The position numbers and the translations under genes were made by a program. Shown here piece by piece: positions 1-11,149 of a stretch of 64,000 bases of DNA. Numbering within the stretch: position 1 is the stretch's first letter; each line of letters opens with the position of its first letter. Origin of the DNA: Siphonodentalium dalli (Eukaryota; Mollusca; Scaphopoda; Gadilida; Siphonodentaliidae); contig CP136064.1 of the NCBI GenBank assembly GCA_032622095.1, positions 274,681,614-274,745,613 of the forward strand, in the 5' to 3' direction. Under the pieces are notes generated by a model that saw only the letters and a list, made by a program, of their open reading frames with translations, was not told the origin of the DNA and made no database searches.

Positions 1-1091
1 TGATGAATTTGTTAATTGACCCACACTTTGAATGTTTTATATTCTAAAAAGCGACGATTCCAGCATAAAATTAACTTTTCAAACTGGATTAAAGAATATA
101 CACGTGCGCTTACGCCTGTAATTAAGCAGGTGTGTACTCCTGTGTCGGATAACAAAACAGTTATCACCCTCGTTTTCGTTTACACGGGGATTTCTTCCTG
201 CTATCCTCGGGTGACTTTCCAGGTCTCGAGTCGTCGATAAATCGCAGTGTCTCGCCCAATCGCGGGCGACAACAACAAATCACATGAAAGCCATATTATT
301 GAGCCCGCTCTCCCGCGGCGAAGCCGCGGAAGCGAAGCGACCATGGTATACGTATGCGAATATAAGATATATACTAATCGACTTTTTCGGCCCAATCTAA
401 AAATAAATTGAAATAACCTAAAATAGGATAATTTATTCATAATTCAAAGGTCAGCGCAGTCCAAAAATGATTGTTGGCGACGGCCGCCATTTTGTATTAA
501 TTAATGCCACCTCGAAATGTGTAATTGGGCAAATGCAAAAAACTTTGATCTAGCAACTGTTAGCTATACTTCATTATATGTAGGAACATCATGCGCCTAA
601 AGCCAAATATATTTTCAAAAAGTGAATGTAAATTGAACAAAAGCTCTGGTTAACAAAAAAGTTAAATTGCATGAAAAAGTTTTGTTTACATATTTCATAA
701 AATTATTAAAAATATTTACCCCGAAAGAGGAATCTAGCGACCTTGCTGGCCGTTTACATATTATCTTCAATTTTCTAACGGTATTTCCGCCTAAAAGATT
801 GATGAAATATTCTCAAAGTTCAAGGCCGACAAACGGAAACTTTAAGTTCCGATTGAAAGATCGCAGAGTCATTTTAAGATTGCTTCTTGGGAAACCAGTA
901 AAGGCGTCATGACATCAAGACGTACATCATGGCGTCACTACCGACACCGGCGCGCAAAATTCCAGACAGGACTGCGTCGATGGCCAGACAGCTGAGACTC
1001 GTGTTACATGGCAGGCTAAATATCCACATTTACTTTATATGTGATTATTTACATACATTGTATATATCATTTTATTGTGTCCCATTATAAG
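1..1091. other. Intergenic sequence, no gene recognised
   Basis: No frame here resembles a known protein; the short open frames have no domain, repeat or splice context. The only local structure is a GC-rich perfect hairpin at 313-329 (CCGCGG, loop CGAAG-like, CCGCGG) inside an otherwise AT-rich stretch. Confidence 0.5.
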
Positions 1092-1870
1092 GGTGGATAC
1101 ACACATGCATGTAAGTTCTGTATGTAAAATACATGTATTTTACATGGCCACACCAATAATTGACAACATTAATCACCTGCGCGCGAGCGGTTCATTGTTA
1201 ACAGACCAGACAAGTGAGTAGTTCTAAGCGAAGTCAAATTGTCCTCTATTAGTACATTTAAGGCCAGTCCAAAACATGTCTTCTCTTACGGATGCGGAAA
1301 TTAGTCAAGTCTGTGTGATATCTGGCATTTTATTAATGCACGAACACCAGAAGCAATACGTCTGGCATATGTAGGCTTGATGTAGAACATTTTCAACCAT
1401 GATACTTGTTTGGGTGGTGTCTCGAAAGCTTCAAATCGCTAAGGGACTTAGTTGAATGTATCGGTCGGAATAATCTGGGCAAGAAGGTACCGTGAATATG
1501 ATATGTTTTACTTAAATAGCTCAGATTTAGCCACCCCCGCCTGGTAGCTTTCGGGGTCATATATAGCCCCTGCATGCGTCTGGGAAATCCTAATCCACCA
1601 CTGCTATAAATAAGAGAGGACTGGTAGTTATTTAAATAGAAAGTCTACCATATGGGTTATCCCACGAACCATTATTTTAAGTGGACTAGCGACTCGGTCC
1701 AAGATAACGACATATCTACATTCCGACTTAATTGGAACTAGAACTCAGTGCGTTCAACACGTAGGCAATGATTGGGTTGTCAGTGGACACATATTACATC
1801 GTCTGTATGATCCATGTAAAACGCCAAATACACGATAATTACAGATATTACATGCATGTGTGTATCCACC
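1092..1870. mobile_element. Non-autonomous DNA element with 23-bp inverted ends
   Basis: The left end GGTGGATACACACATGCATG (1092) continues into TAA and is matched exactly in reverse complement at 1848-1870. The interior of about 780 bp has no long frame, so this looks like a MITE. A target-site duplication is not clear: the flanks are ATTATAAG on the left and ATTAGGG on the right, so the superfamily is not assigned. It could also be two solo ends, but the exact 23-bp match argues against chance. Confidence 0.65.
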
Positions 1871-2385
1871 ATTAGGGTTTATCATCAAAGCCTTCTATAC
1901 AGATACCAATTCATCCGACAATCCCACGAACAGTAACAAGCGGGCGCAAATTACGTTTACGTACATGATCATATTATCATTGGAAAGCTATTACTTATAT
2001 CCTTAGTCATCACTAGTTATGAATAGGTGCGTGCTACATATCACTTGGCAGCGAGCCAACAAAATGAGCGCGCCGCGTCTTTGCATTGATTGAGGCGGAT
2101 TAATGCTATTTCGAAAAGCCGTGCATGACACCAACTCCAGACAATGCAAAAATGATTGCTTTGTTCGTTAAAGTTAAATTATTGTCCAACATCGTTGCAA
2201 TAACAAAGGGGCAAATTGGGGGACTATATTGTTCTGTCGCCAGCCGCAGAGCGCGCAATTGTCGTATAGGGTTGTGAAGCGTCTCAATCAACACTTTAAA
2301 TGTATTTTTAGGTCTTCTTTAACGGATTTTGAATTTGTTAAAAAGGCATAAAGCTCTAGTTTTTTCATGTGAGATACCAGATATT

Positions 2386-2523
2386 CAACTCGTTATGTTG
2401 GGATATAAGATTTTATGAAACTCGTTAGCTAAATTTGTTCACAACTCGTCTGCGGCTCGTTAATTGTGAATCAAATTTATCAAACTCGTTTCATAAAATC
2501 TTATATCCCAACATAACGAGTTG
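2386..2523. repeat. Foldback (palindromic) element with CTCG tags
   Basis: The two halves are inverted copies of each other (stem segments such as TTATGTTGGGATATAAG and its complement). Between stems sit short ACTCGT tags, and the inner four (near 2424, 2450, 2461 and 2484) all read in the same direction instead of being mirrored. The element is bordered by GAGATACC on the left and GAGATCCTCTATAT on the right; the latter also borders the foldback at 12.7 kb in inverse orientation. Confidence 0.7.
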
Positions 2524-4373
2524 GAGATCCTCTATATATTTGTGCATATTACTATTGAGTTATCAATAAAGCAACCAACATTTAATAGTTAATCATAATG
2601 TGTTTTCCCCTCAAAGTGGGACAGAAAATATTACTATTTTAGAACAGTATACTGTTCAAACGTGATATTTTGTATTTATAGATAATCTTTTAAAACACGT
2701 TTAAGTGAAGTATGCTGTGTTTGAGAAATATATTGCAAACGAGTATAGATTTGTTTTTATCACATGCATGTCTTATCACTATAGAAAACAACACTCTTGG
2801 GTTGGCGACTCTTAGCTTCAATTAATATTGAACTAATTTCCCCTTCTATACATGTTTCGTAACATGGTTATGAATAAACACAACACATTTAACACGAAAA
2901 ATTTACATATATAGGGCGACCCACCACCCCTCTACCTGCAAATTTTTGTTTTTTTCCGCCCAATTTTTGGGACCACCCCAAAAATCTTACAAAAAAACAT
3001 AAAATATAAACTAAATCATAGCCTAGCAAAGAATTGTTCCGTTTATTATTATTTAATACTATTCCCAGCATTTTAATAAACCTCTAAACTGGTCTAAAGG
3101 GAGATAATTCTATTAGTATAAAATGTGGAAATGCTGAATGCATGCACTTAAAAACATTGGGCATAATGCCATAAAACATAATAATTATGAGGTAATACAT
3201 GTCCTGATATCCTCAATAACTCCATATTCTTTTATATAACAATAGTATAAGATGTTTTAGAGCCACGGCCCAATAGTAATACTGTAGTAATATATAGGGG
3301 TAGAACAAATTTCATCTCCCCTATTTATGTGATATATATCTGCATATGGGTATGATGGGACCCAAGAAAAGTCACACTCAGAGCAGCTCACAGTCTAAAT
3401 ACATGTATGTATGTCATCTTGGTGTGCAGATTGACATATACCAATATTAGTGAAGAATTGGTAGTATTATTAACTTATTATCAGAGTATAAAGTTTAGTT
3501 TAAAGCCAGCGGGGATATCCAAGCCACGGTCACCTTGTACAAACCGTCCGTATACATATAGGTGCCCCCTGTACAATGTGGTTTACTGGACTATCACATG
3601 GAAACCCATTATAAGAACAAGCATCCTGGATCAGACTGTCCAGTTGAGATATGTGACTCTAAGAAAGTTCGAATGAAGAGAGTTGCATATATTACATGTG
3701 CAGTTTGATTCAGGTTTGTATGATTTATAATTAGTTTCAAGAACAAAGTTCATATTAGTCATGTTTATATTCTAGCTTTATGTTGCATATGGAATAAGTT
3801 GAGACTTTAATACCAAAAGCTACTTTTATAGTTACATTGCTCTATCCTGCTATATCCTAAATTGAATATCAAAACAACCAATAATGAACAAGCAACTAAT
3901 AATTACAATACCATATCTATTGGCAGTCAAATAACTGGAACTCCAGATATACTACCTTACTACATGTATCTGTACAGTACGTAACTGCTTAGACTTGTGA
4001 ATAATAACTGTGGTTGAATTAATATCACAAAAGGCTAAGCTTTCATAGTGTTATCCAAATAGTATGAACTTTTTGTATGAGTTATTTTGTTTTATAGTTT
4101 TAAACCAGTGGAATATAGTGGAATTGTTATTTTTGTGTGTATCATCAAGTTTATCTTGATAACAAATAATATCCATTATGTGGATTAAGAACAGAAGATG
4201 GTAATCATTTCATAATTATGCTTATATGCAAGCATTGTCGACTGATCGTGTCTAAGCATATAATTATGTTATAACAGTAAACAAATTTGTCAAAAGTAAT
4301 TGCAAAATTCATCACAGAATTCATCAATATAAACTCAGCTTTATATTTTGTTCAAACCCTTAAAGGGATACAC

Positions 4374-4375
<2 letters not shown>
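2524..4375. other. Intergenic AT-rich sequence
   Basis: No gene recognised. A short C-rich patch near 2915-2990 (CCACCACCCC, then TTTTTCCGCCC) resembles similar patches at 4.75, 20.3, 49.1 and 50.8 kb and may be a remnant of one dispersed repeat. Confidence 0.4.

Positions 4376-4437
<62 letters not shown>
4376..4437. repeat. (TA)n microsatellite
   Basis: About 30 uninterrupted TA dinucleotides, flanked by unique AT-rich sequence. Confidence 0.95.
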
Positions 4438-4910
4438 CTATAACATACATTTTGACATCCAATTGAAAGGCTATCTTGGATATGCATATTATAAATGTGT
4501 GTCCTTGTGTTTTAATGTTTGTTATATGATTTGTTTATATATATATATAATATATCTTTCATACGTCAAATCTGGTACATTAATTTTGACATACATCAGC
4601 ATACATACACCCCTAAATGGTAGTTAGTTCTGGTTAGTATGTTTTAAATAGCCTAGTGTGTCATATGGTTGATATTAACAGATTACATGAGCACAAAAAC
4701 TGTGATTTTAAGTGGAGGAAAAAATTAGCATTTTTTGTCATTTACGCATTTTTTCCGGGTCCAAATGACCAACCACCCCCGCCCTATATATGGAATTTTT
4801 GTGCGCGACCCCCCCCCCCCTGTTATACTCGTTGGAAATTGCAACAAACGTCAAACTTTCGTGTAACTGATATACAGTCTATTATCTTATAGTAAGATTT
4901 AAGTTAAAGT

Positions 4911-5308
4911 TAAGTTAACCCTTTACCCAACAGAACGGCCCTGTGCCAATGCATTCTCTTATATATGCGAGTCGACCATAGGTCGCCTAGCATATATAAG
5001 AGAATACATTGGCTTAACACATATTAAAAATGATAAAATTGTCAAAGAATGTAGAAAAATGTAGAAAAAATATGTTTTTAGGCCAATGCATTCTCTTATA
5101 TATGCGAGACGACATATGGTCGACTCGCATATATAAGAGAATGCATTGGCACAGGGCATAACTGTAACCATCATAATGTGGTCAATGAACCGGTTCCAAT
5201 GATATCCATATTTGTATGGTGTTATTGAGACAGACCGAATATATTTTAGGCTGTTGAAGCTTTATTTGGGCGTTTTTGGCCGGTTTGTTGGGTAAAGGGT
5301 TAAGTTAA
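4911..5308. mobile_element. Outer MITE with TTAACCCTTTACCCAACA ends
   Basis: The left end TTAACCCTTTACCCAACA near 4915 is mirrored by TGTTGGGTAAAGGGTTAA at 5286-5302, and the match continues into GGCC inside. Between the ends lies a second element (4939-5156), so the arrangement is nested. The right end falls only a few bases inside the intron that begins at 5314 on the minus strand. Confidence 0.65.
4939..5156. mobile_element. Double-hairpin MITE, copy 1
   Basis: It begins CCCTGTGCCAATGCATTCTC and ends with the reverse complement. Inside are two separate hairpins, each built from CTTATATATGCGAG and its complement around a GTCGACC/GGTCG core, so the same 30-bp block occurs four times in alternating orientation. 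Related copies lie at 15235-15411 and 30577-30946. It has no coding capacity. Its position just inside another MITE suggests insertion into that element. Confidence 0.8.
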
Positions 5309-5314
5309 ACCTAC

Positions 5315-5576
5315 CGTTTGCACAATATTGACAGCATTCGCCCTCGATGCGTATTGGATCCTTGCAGGGCGGCGGCCCACACATTGTTCCTGTACATGTC
5401 GCTTTTCCTTCATTTCCACACATACAGAATGTGCACGCATCCTTTTTGAACCTGTCACCGAAATCGTAACTACGTCCACCGTGTTCGCATATATGTCGTT
5501 GTTCGCAGAAAGCAATAGGTAAAATAAAAGCTTGAAACATTGTCCAGAAAACAAGGAGATGGAAGAGCGTATGCAT
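5315..5576 (-). CDS. Secreted VWC-domain protein, first coding exon
   Basis: The frame starts MHTLFHLLVFW, with a hydrophobic segment to about residue 23 that fits a signal peptide. A compact domain follows with ten cysteines spaced C-x17-C-x2-C-x-C-x7-C-x4-C-x4-C-x9-CC-x2-C (residues about 30-85), which is the von Willebrand factor C pattern. VWC domains are extracellular and commonly bind BMP-type ligands or occur in collagens and matrix proteins; which of these applies cannot be told from one exon. After ...QYCAN the minus strand reads ACG|GTAGGT, a fair splice donor, so the exon should end at 5315. The open frame past it runs into MITE sequence and is probably not translated. No later exon was recognised in 1-5314. 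Confidence 0.75.
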
Positions 5577-5610
5577 CGTGCCCGTGAGATAGTGTATTTG
5601 TGCTCTGCAG

Positions 5611-5618
5611 TATATATA
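5611..5618 (-). promoter_or_regulatory. Possible TATA box for the VWC gene
   Basis: On the minus strand TATATATA lies about 35 bp upstream of the start codon at 5574-5576. If used, transcription would begin only about 10-15 bases before the ATG, an unusually short leader. The sequence is AT-rich, so chance occurrence is possible. Confidence 0.35.
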
Positions 5619-5792
5619 GTTGATGAATCGTCTGCGACATTATTGACAAATTTTTCATAGCGTCGACTTGATAGCCCACAAATTGGACAAAATTAAACAT
5701 AATTTGTGTCATTTATAATGGCAAAATAACAGTATAGTGTACATGCGATACTCCTTCCTCCATTAAACCGAATCCGTTGACATTTTATTCAC

Positions 5793-6052
5793 GTGGTGAC
5801 GACCCCGATCCATTATGATCCATTATCTGTACATGTAACATCTGAGGTTTTGCTAAGACCCTATTGGTCGTTAAACATTATTATTCATGCGAACTGGCGC
5901 ATGTTGGAAATAAATAAGTTTATTACACGCTTGTTACAGTGTTCCTGCCGATCCATAAATATTTACAAATCCATATATGTTCCATAGGCATCCCATTGAC
6001 GTCACGCGACGCGTAAATGACGTTCGCCTCAACCATGAAAGCGGAACTATAT
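5793..6052. repeat. Dispersed repeat, uninterrupted copy
   Basis: About 260 bp from GACGACCCCGATCCATTATG to CATGAAAGCGGAACTAT, repeated at 8242-8358 plus 9100-9232, where it is split by an insertion. It contains TTGACGTCACGCGACG, a CRE-like palindrome kept in both copies. No coding potential is seen. Confidence 0.75.
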
Positions 6053-6055
6053 ATA

Positions 6056-6545
6056 TACTAGAAGGTGACCCGACTTCGTCCGGGCTTTGACCTTGAATTG
6101 TCCATTTTGAAGGTCAAGGTCAAGTGGGGTCCAAAACACTGCCCGGACAAAAGTACCCGACAAACGGGCTCGTCGAAATCCATCCGGTTTTACCCGATTT
6201 GACCTTGCATTGATCATTTTGAAGGTCAAGGAAATGACCCGATTTCAAGGTCAAGGTCACATCGCACGGGCAAATTAATAGGTTTATGCCACTCCCCGGT
6301 CGAAGAATCCCCCACATACCAAGTTTCGTCGAAATCCCGTGATATTCGGGCGTTTGACCTTGATATTACCAGATTTCAAGGTCAAGGTCACGTCGCACGG
6401 GCAAATTAATAGGCATATGCCCGTTCCCGGCCGAAAATACCCCCACATACGAAGTTTCATCGAAATCGGGTCGGCCGTTTTCGAGTTCATCGCGAACACA
6501 CACACAGACACACAGACAGACAGATCTTCCAAAATATATAATAGA
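6056..6545. mobile_element. SINE- or RTE-like retroposon with AGGTCA repeats
   Basis: It starts GGTGACCCGACTTCGTCCGG and ends in a CACACAGACAGACAGA tract followed by an AT-rich tail. This gives the layout of a short retroposed element: a conserved start, internal repeats and a simple tail. The body repeats a block of about 100-130 bp with TTGACCTTGA and AAGGTCAAGGTCA. AGGTCAAGGTCA occurs at 6111, 6248 and 6379. Open frames in all directions are artefacts of the repeats. A similar tail ends the degenerate array near 18.99 kb. Confidence 0.55.
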
Positions 6546-6619
6546 TGAAATAAATAAAGAGTAATCAATTGGTTCCGAGAATTACGTTAAATAATTAACG
6601 AGAGGCGAGCGAAATCTTC

Positions 6620-7080
6620 AGATAATAACTTCAACTGTCGTCTGTTGAACTTTTTATCTAAAATTTCCCTCAATAATTAGGGCTCATTCGGCACTTTTAT
6701 AAACCTGTCGTCTGCATCACATTAGCATCCCTCCAAATGAATAATAGATAATTCCGATGTACACATTTTAACTGACTGATTTGGTATAGAATGGGTTAAA
6801 TTATAACATTGATGAACGACAATCTCAGTCGAGTCAATCGAAACTTTTATTGCAATAATAAATCAAGTACATGCATTACGCATAAAAATAACATCTTTTT
6901 TTACAATTTTTAGGTCGAGCTCCAACATTTTACCGACAGAACAGCGTTCCGATAACATTTCACGTCATATTTTCAAATATTCCATATTCCCGAGTCATCT
7001 GACGTCATCAGGTCCGGCTCATCCCGAATTAAACTATTATAGTTATATTTAGCTAGTGTAGTTATATTTAGCTAGTATGA
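6620..7080. repeat. Dispersed repeat family R, copy A
   Basis: Shares long stretches with 10275-11160, including AAACTTTTATTGCAA and CCGGCTCATCCCGAATTAAA, and ends in two units of the 19-bp motif TAGTTATATTTAGCTA. Copy A lacks the MITE that interrupts copy B and has 2 rather than about 20 of the 19-bp units. Partial relatives lie at 13783-13965 and, inverted, at 35430-35700. The layout of a flank, a body and a variable tandem core resembles molluscan pearl/Helentron-like elements, but no defining end was proven. Confidence 0.6.
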
Positions 7081-8241
7081 TAATATGCAAGGCATATAGA
7101 ACGACCTCGGCATAATAGTAAGATGGATATTGCGAAGGATCGTCAAATAGTCATGAAATTATATGCATATATATTAGGCCTATTATACGCATGTCTACGG
7201 CGCGAATGCTTGATTAATCATGCAGATCGTTCTGGATGCGAGTGCTCTTCGATAATTATATATGCCTTAGTATAGCCTATATTGTTTAGATATTGGCCTT
7301 TGATAATAAATCATACTTCTAACAGTGCTTCTAACGAGTTGATATCATTTATGCACACATCGCAAACCACACTATGTTTTATTTGTATTTATCTTATTTT
7401 ATTTTTGGGCAAATTTATGTCAGTTTTGAGACAAAAACAATCTAAATTTGGACATTTCGAAGAGCAATCCCGTTACACATCAATACGCACTTACAGTATA
7501 GATGTGACGAGGTCACGTATTTATGGAACATTGGGGTGATTTGTTGGCACTAAACAAAGTAAAAGTCATGCATGATTCATCCATGTTCAGAATTCCGACC
7601 TGTGGAAATCAAATTTCAATGTTCTCAAACAAAAAGTAAAGAATGTATATGTACAGAATGCTCGTAGAAAGGTAGTTAAGATATTTATCGACCTATTTCG
7701 ATACCGGGAACAATTCAGAAGCGAATAATATTTTTTGTATTTTTGAGCGCAAACCGCCACGTGATCAAGACATCAATCAATAGACATCTAGTCTATATAT
7801 AGTGAGGTGAAATCAGTTGTCCGCGAAAACATGACACGCCTATGGCCTGCAGAGACAAATGACGTTTTGACGTCATGACGCCGTAACTGCCTTCATATAG
7901 CTAACAAATGAAACTGATCTAATATGAACCAATGCAGGACATATACATAACAACTTACTGTTTATAAATACTTCAATTCTCCATTGCCACATATCGGAAG
8001 TTGTGAAGTAGCATATTCGTTTCAATGCCGATTCCGCGATTTTGTCAAACCACTGCCGGAAGTCACGTGATATTTTCACGAAAAAGTTGGATCGCTAAAA
8101 TGTTCACCTTCACGGTATACTGTAAATTATATGTGACGTCACCACTACGTACGTGAACCTGTTACCTATATACACGACCCGAGCTCGGCGCTAGTGCGCC
8201 AAGCGGGGTCGTTATAAACCCTTTGTATTCAAAAGCATCTT
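7081..8241. other. Intergenic sequence, no gene recognised
   Basis: No supported coding region. A cluster of TGACGTCA-type palindromes lies near 7860-7885 and 8135 (GACGTCATGACG, GTGACGTCAC). Confidence 0.4.
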
Positions 8242-8358
8242 TGGTGACAACCCCGATCAATTATGATCCATTATCTGTAACATCCCAGGTTTTGCTAAGA
8301 CACTATTGGTCGTTAACCATTATTATTCATGAGAACTGGTGCGTGATGGAAATAAATA

Positions 8359-9099
8359 GACAATAGTTAACTGTCATCAGCGACGAACGAAGTTTCTCCT
8401 CGAGTGAGATGCGGAGGATTATTTTTCACGAGGCGCTAGCCGAGTGAAACATAATCCTCGCATCTCACGAGAGGAGAAACTTCGTCGCTGATGACAGTTA
8501 ACTATTGTGTTTATTATATTTTCCACAACAGTTTGTCACGACACAACTCTAATAAAATGCATTGATGAGATGTTTCCGATTCCGAACATTGACCTAAATG
8601 TTTCCGTTAAAATTACGCGCAATGATAACATAACAACCAAAATAAGGTAAATAGATAACGCCATTCATTCATGATTTTTTACTATTGCCGCGCGCGCAAT
8701 AGTATGTTACCCCATATCAGGAAAATGACGTCATTTCATTGATTGATTACTCATATTGCCACCAACTTCAAAGGGGATTGTTTCGGACGGATTTTTCAAA
8801 CAAACAACAAACTTTATTGATTAAATTAGTAACTGTTTAGAATGCATTGTGTTGACAAGCCTTCGGAGTTCTATGAGATGTCACTGCTCACTGTCATTTC
8901 GAATCTGGACCTGAATATCCGCGGATCTTGAAGTTGAACTGCTTGAAGATTACGTAACTCGGAACGTTCTCGCGAAGTTGGGATAAATAGTCCGTTATCG
9001 CTGGGAGTTGGATAAACCTCTGGGAGTAGGATAACATCGTGGCGCTTCCGGGAGTGGGGATACGATTATTATTTTGGCAGAAAATGTTACTGAAAATAT
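8359..9099. mobile_element. Insertion with terminal foldback and 8-bp duplication
   Basis: Bounded by AATAAATA at 8351-8358 and again at 9100-9107; the uninterrupted repeat has a single AATAAATA. The first 150 bp (8360-8508) form a long imperfect hairpin and the rest is unique sequence with no significant frame. An 8-bp duplication would fit hAT-like transposition, but the target is AT-rich and the ends are not matching inverted repeats, so the class is open. Confidence 0.7.
8360..8508. repeat. Foldback with same-direction CGAG tags
   Basis: ACAATAGTTAACTGTCATCA at the left is mirrored at the right, and further stems follow inward (AAGTTTCTCCT, GAGATGCG, AGGATTAT). At the breaks between stems CGAG occurs four times (about 8400, 8431, 8441 and 8468), each time in the same orientation. 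The loop is GCGCTAGC. Confidence 0.8.
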
Positions 9100-9264
9100 A
9101 ATAAATACGTTTATTACACGCGTGTTACAGTGTTCCATATATATTTACAGATCCATATGTTCCATACGCATTCCGTTGACGTCACGCGACGTAAATGACG
9201 TTCGCCTCAACCATGAAAGCGGAACTATGAAATAAAAGCATATCATCACACATGACAAAACAAA

Positions 9265-9480
9265 CCATGTATATAATAGGCAGTGTGTAAGTCATCCATG
9301 TATATAATAGGCAGTGTGTAAGTCATCCATGTATATAATAGGCAGTGTGTAAGTCATCCATGTATATAATAGGCAGTTTGTAAATCATCCATGTATATAA
9401 TAGGCAGTGTGTACGTCATCCATGTATATAATAGGCAGTGTGTAAGTCATCCATGTATATAATAGGCAGTGTGTAAGTCC
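9265..9480. repeat. 31-bp minisatellite, 7 copies
   Basis: Unit CATGTATATAATAGGCAGTG followed by TGTAAGTCATC, seven nearly identical head-to-tail copies. High identity suggests recent expansion. Confidence 0.95.
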
Positions 9481-9859
9481 GTTTTTTTTTAAATCACGGA
9501 TTCTATGACGGACGGTGTGTAATAAATATGAACGAATCGTGTGTTAGTGGGTTGATACAGCATTCGAATGTGCAATCGCGGAAGGATATATGATGCCCCT
9601 CTCGCCCTATACCGTATTAATTCGTGTGTATTTCTTGCAACGCGAGTTTGACAGTTAGATTATGTGATGCTGTTTGCGATCGCCTCTGCCATTTTGAATG
9701 GTACTCATCAACTCGAAACGTGATTTCTCATCGTGAATTAGTTGGAATGTGTTAATTTTAGGCATGAAATTTCCAACTATTGAAACTTGACTATTTTGAC
9801 TATTTTTAAGGGGTGAGACGACCAACTCCAACCCCTGTCGTCATGTGTCTGATGGCAAT

Positions 9860-10270
9860 GGTTTTAACACTTTCTATACTAAAGCATTATTGACAAGTAG
9901 TTATCCTACAGGAAGTGTTCAAATAACAAGTTTAACCCTTCTCTATGCTAAAGCATCATTGATGAGTAGTTATTCCATAGGAACTGTTCAGACAACAAGT
10001 TTAACCCTTCTATATACTAAATCGTCATTGTTGAGTAGTTATTCCATAGGAACTGTTCAGATAATAACTTTAACCCTTTCTCTCCTAAAGCATCATTGAT
10101 GAGTAGTTATCCCATATGAAATGGTCAGATAATAAGTTTAACCCTTTCTATACTAAAGCATCATTGGCATGTAATTATTCTATAGGAAATGTTCAGATAA
10201 TAAGTTTAACACTTTCTATACTAAAGCATCATTTATGAGTAGTTATACCATAGGAAATGTTCAGATACTA
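9860..10270. repeat. 68-bp satellite block 1
   Basis: About six diverged copies of a unit containing AAAGCATCATTGATGAGTAG, TTATCCCATAGGAA and GTTTAACCCTTTCTATACT. An open frame through the block simply follows the repeat. It runs directly into copy B of repeat family R. Confidence 0.85.
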
Positions 10271-11149
10271 AGTTCAACTGCCGTTTGTTAGACTTTTTAT
10301 CTAACATTTCCCTCAATAAATAGGGCTCAATCGGCACTTTATTATAAACCTGCCGTCTGCATCACCTTAGCATCCCTCCAAATGAATAATAGATCATTCC
10401 GATTTACACCTTTTAACTGACTGATTTAAAGGCCCACTTAATTTTCGAGTCGCCGATTATTTTTTATAGTGGCTTGATATACGGTTTTAATAACAATCTA
10501 TGTCATAAAATATGATTAAAATACTATAATTCATCACTATTTGAAACATCTGTGTCTCAGAAGATACCCATAGATAAATAGAAACGTCTGAAATCATAAA
10601 ATGACTTCCCCACTTTGTCTCTCAGAATGCAACAGAATTCAAATTTTTCAATGGAAGGGGGTGAACTCAGTTCTTTATTATATAGAGTTATTCCCCTTGC
10701 ATTGGAAATCTACTGCTTTTTACGTCAACCTAGATGACAGCACGCGTTGCCAACTCAACAAAAAACAACATGTCCACAGTTTAATACACCAGATAAGTTG
10801 ATAATACAATGTTTTGGAGCTTCCTCTTTCAAATGGTATATAATACAGCATATATTTTATATAATATAATCTGGGGGTTCGAAAATTAAGTGGGCCTCTA
10901 AATGGGTTAAATTATTACATTGATGAACGACAATCTCAATCGAAACTTTTATTGCAAAAATAAATCAAGTACATGCATTACGCACAAAAATAACAACTTT
11001 TTCAATTTTAGGTCGAGTTCCAACATTTTCCCCGACAGAACAGTCCGATAACATTTCACGTCATATTTTCAAACAAGGACCCTCGACGCTTTGCGGTCAA
11101 TATTCCCCGTGTCATTTGACGTCATCAGGTCCGGCTCATCCCGAATTAA
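10271..11149. repeat. Dispersed repeat family R, copy B
   Basis: Homologous to 6620-7030 but interrupted by the MITE at 10430-10897. The sequence resumes exactly where copy A continues (ATGGGTTAAATTA). It also carries a short extra segment near 11075-11100 (GGACCCTCGACGCTTTGCGG) absent from copy A. Confidence 0.7.
10430..10897. mobile_element. MITE with AGGCCCACTTAATTTTCG ends
   Basis: Inverted ends AGGCCCACTTAATTTTCGA and TTCGAAAATTAAGTGGGCCT enclose about 430 bp without a long frame. Comparison with copy A of repeat family R (no insert) shows this piece is an insertion. A related end without its partner occurs near 25038. The target duplication is short or degraded (TTTAA on the left, TCTAAA on the right). 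Confidence 0.8.

Larger units (their letters stand above)
8242..9232. repeat. Dispersed repeat, copy interrupted by an insertion
   Basis: 8242-8358 matches the first half of 5793-6052, and 9100-9232 matches its second half (TTTATTACACG through GAAAGCGGAACTATG). The 741 bp between them is foreign to the repeat and is bordered by AATAAATA on both sides, so 5793-6052 serves as the empty site. Confidence 0.8.

Noticed and set aside
9265-9480. CRISPR-like array
   Set aside because: The copies are contiguous, without spacers, and the context is eukaryotic.
10865-10885. tRNA-type B box (GGTTCGAAA)
   Set aside because: It is the inner edge of the MITE terminal repeat, with no A box at the proper distance; no tRNA gene was found in the window.
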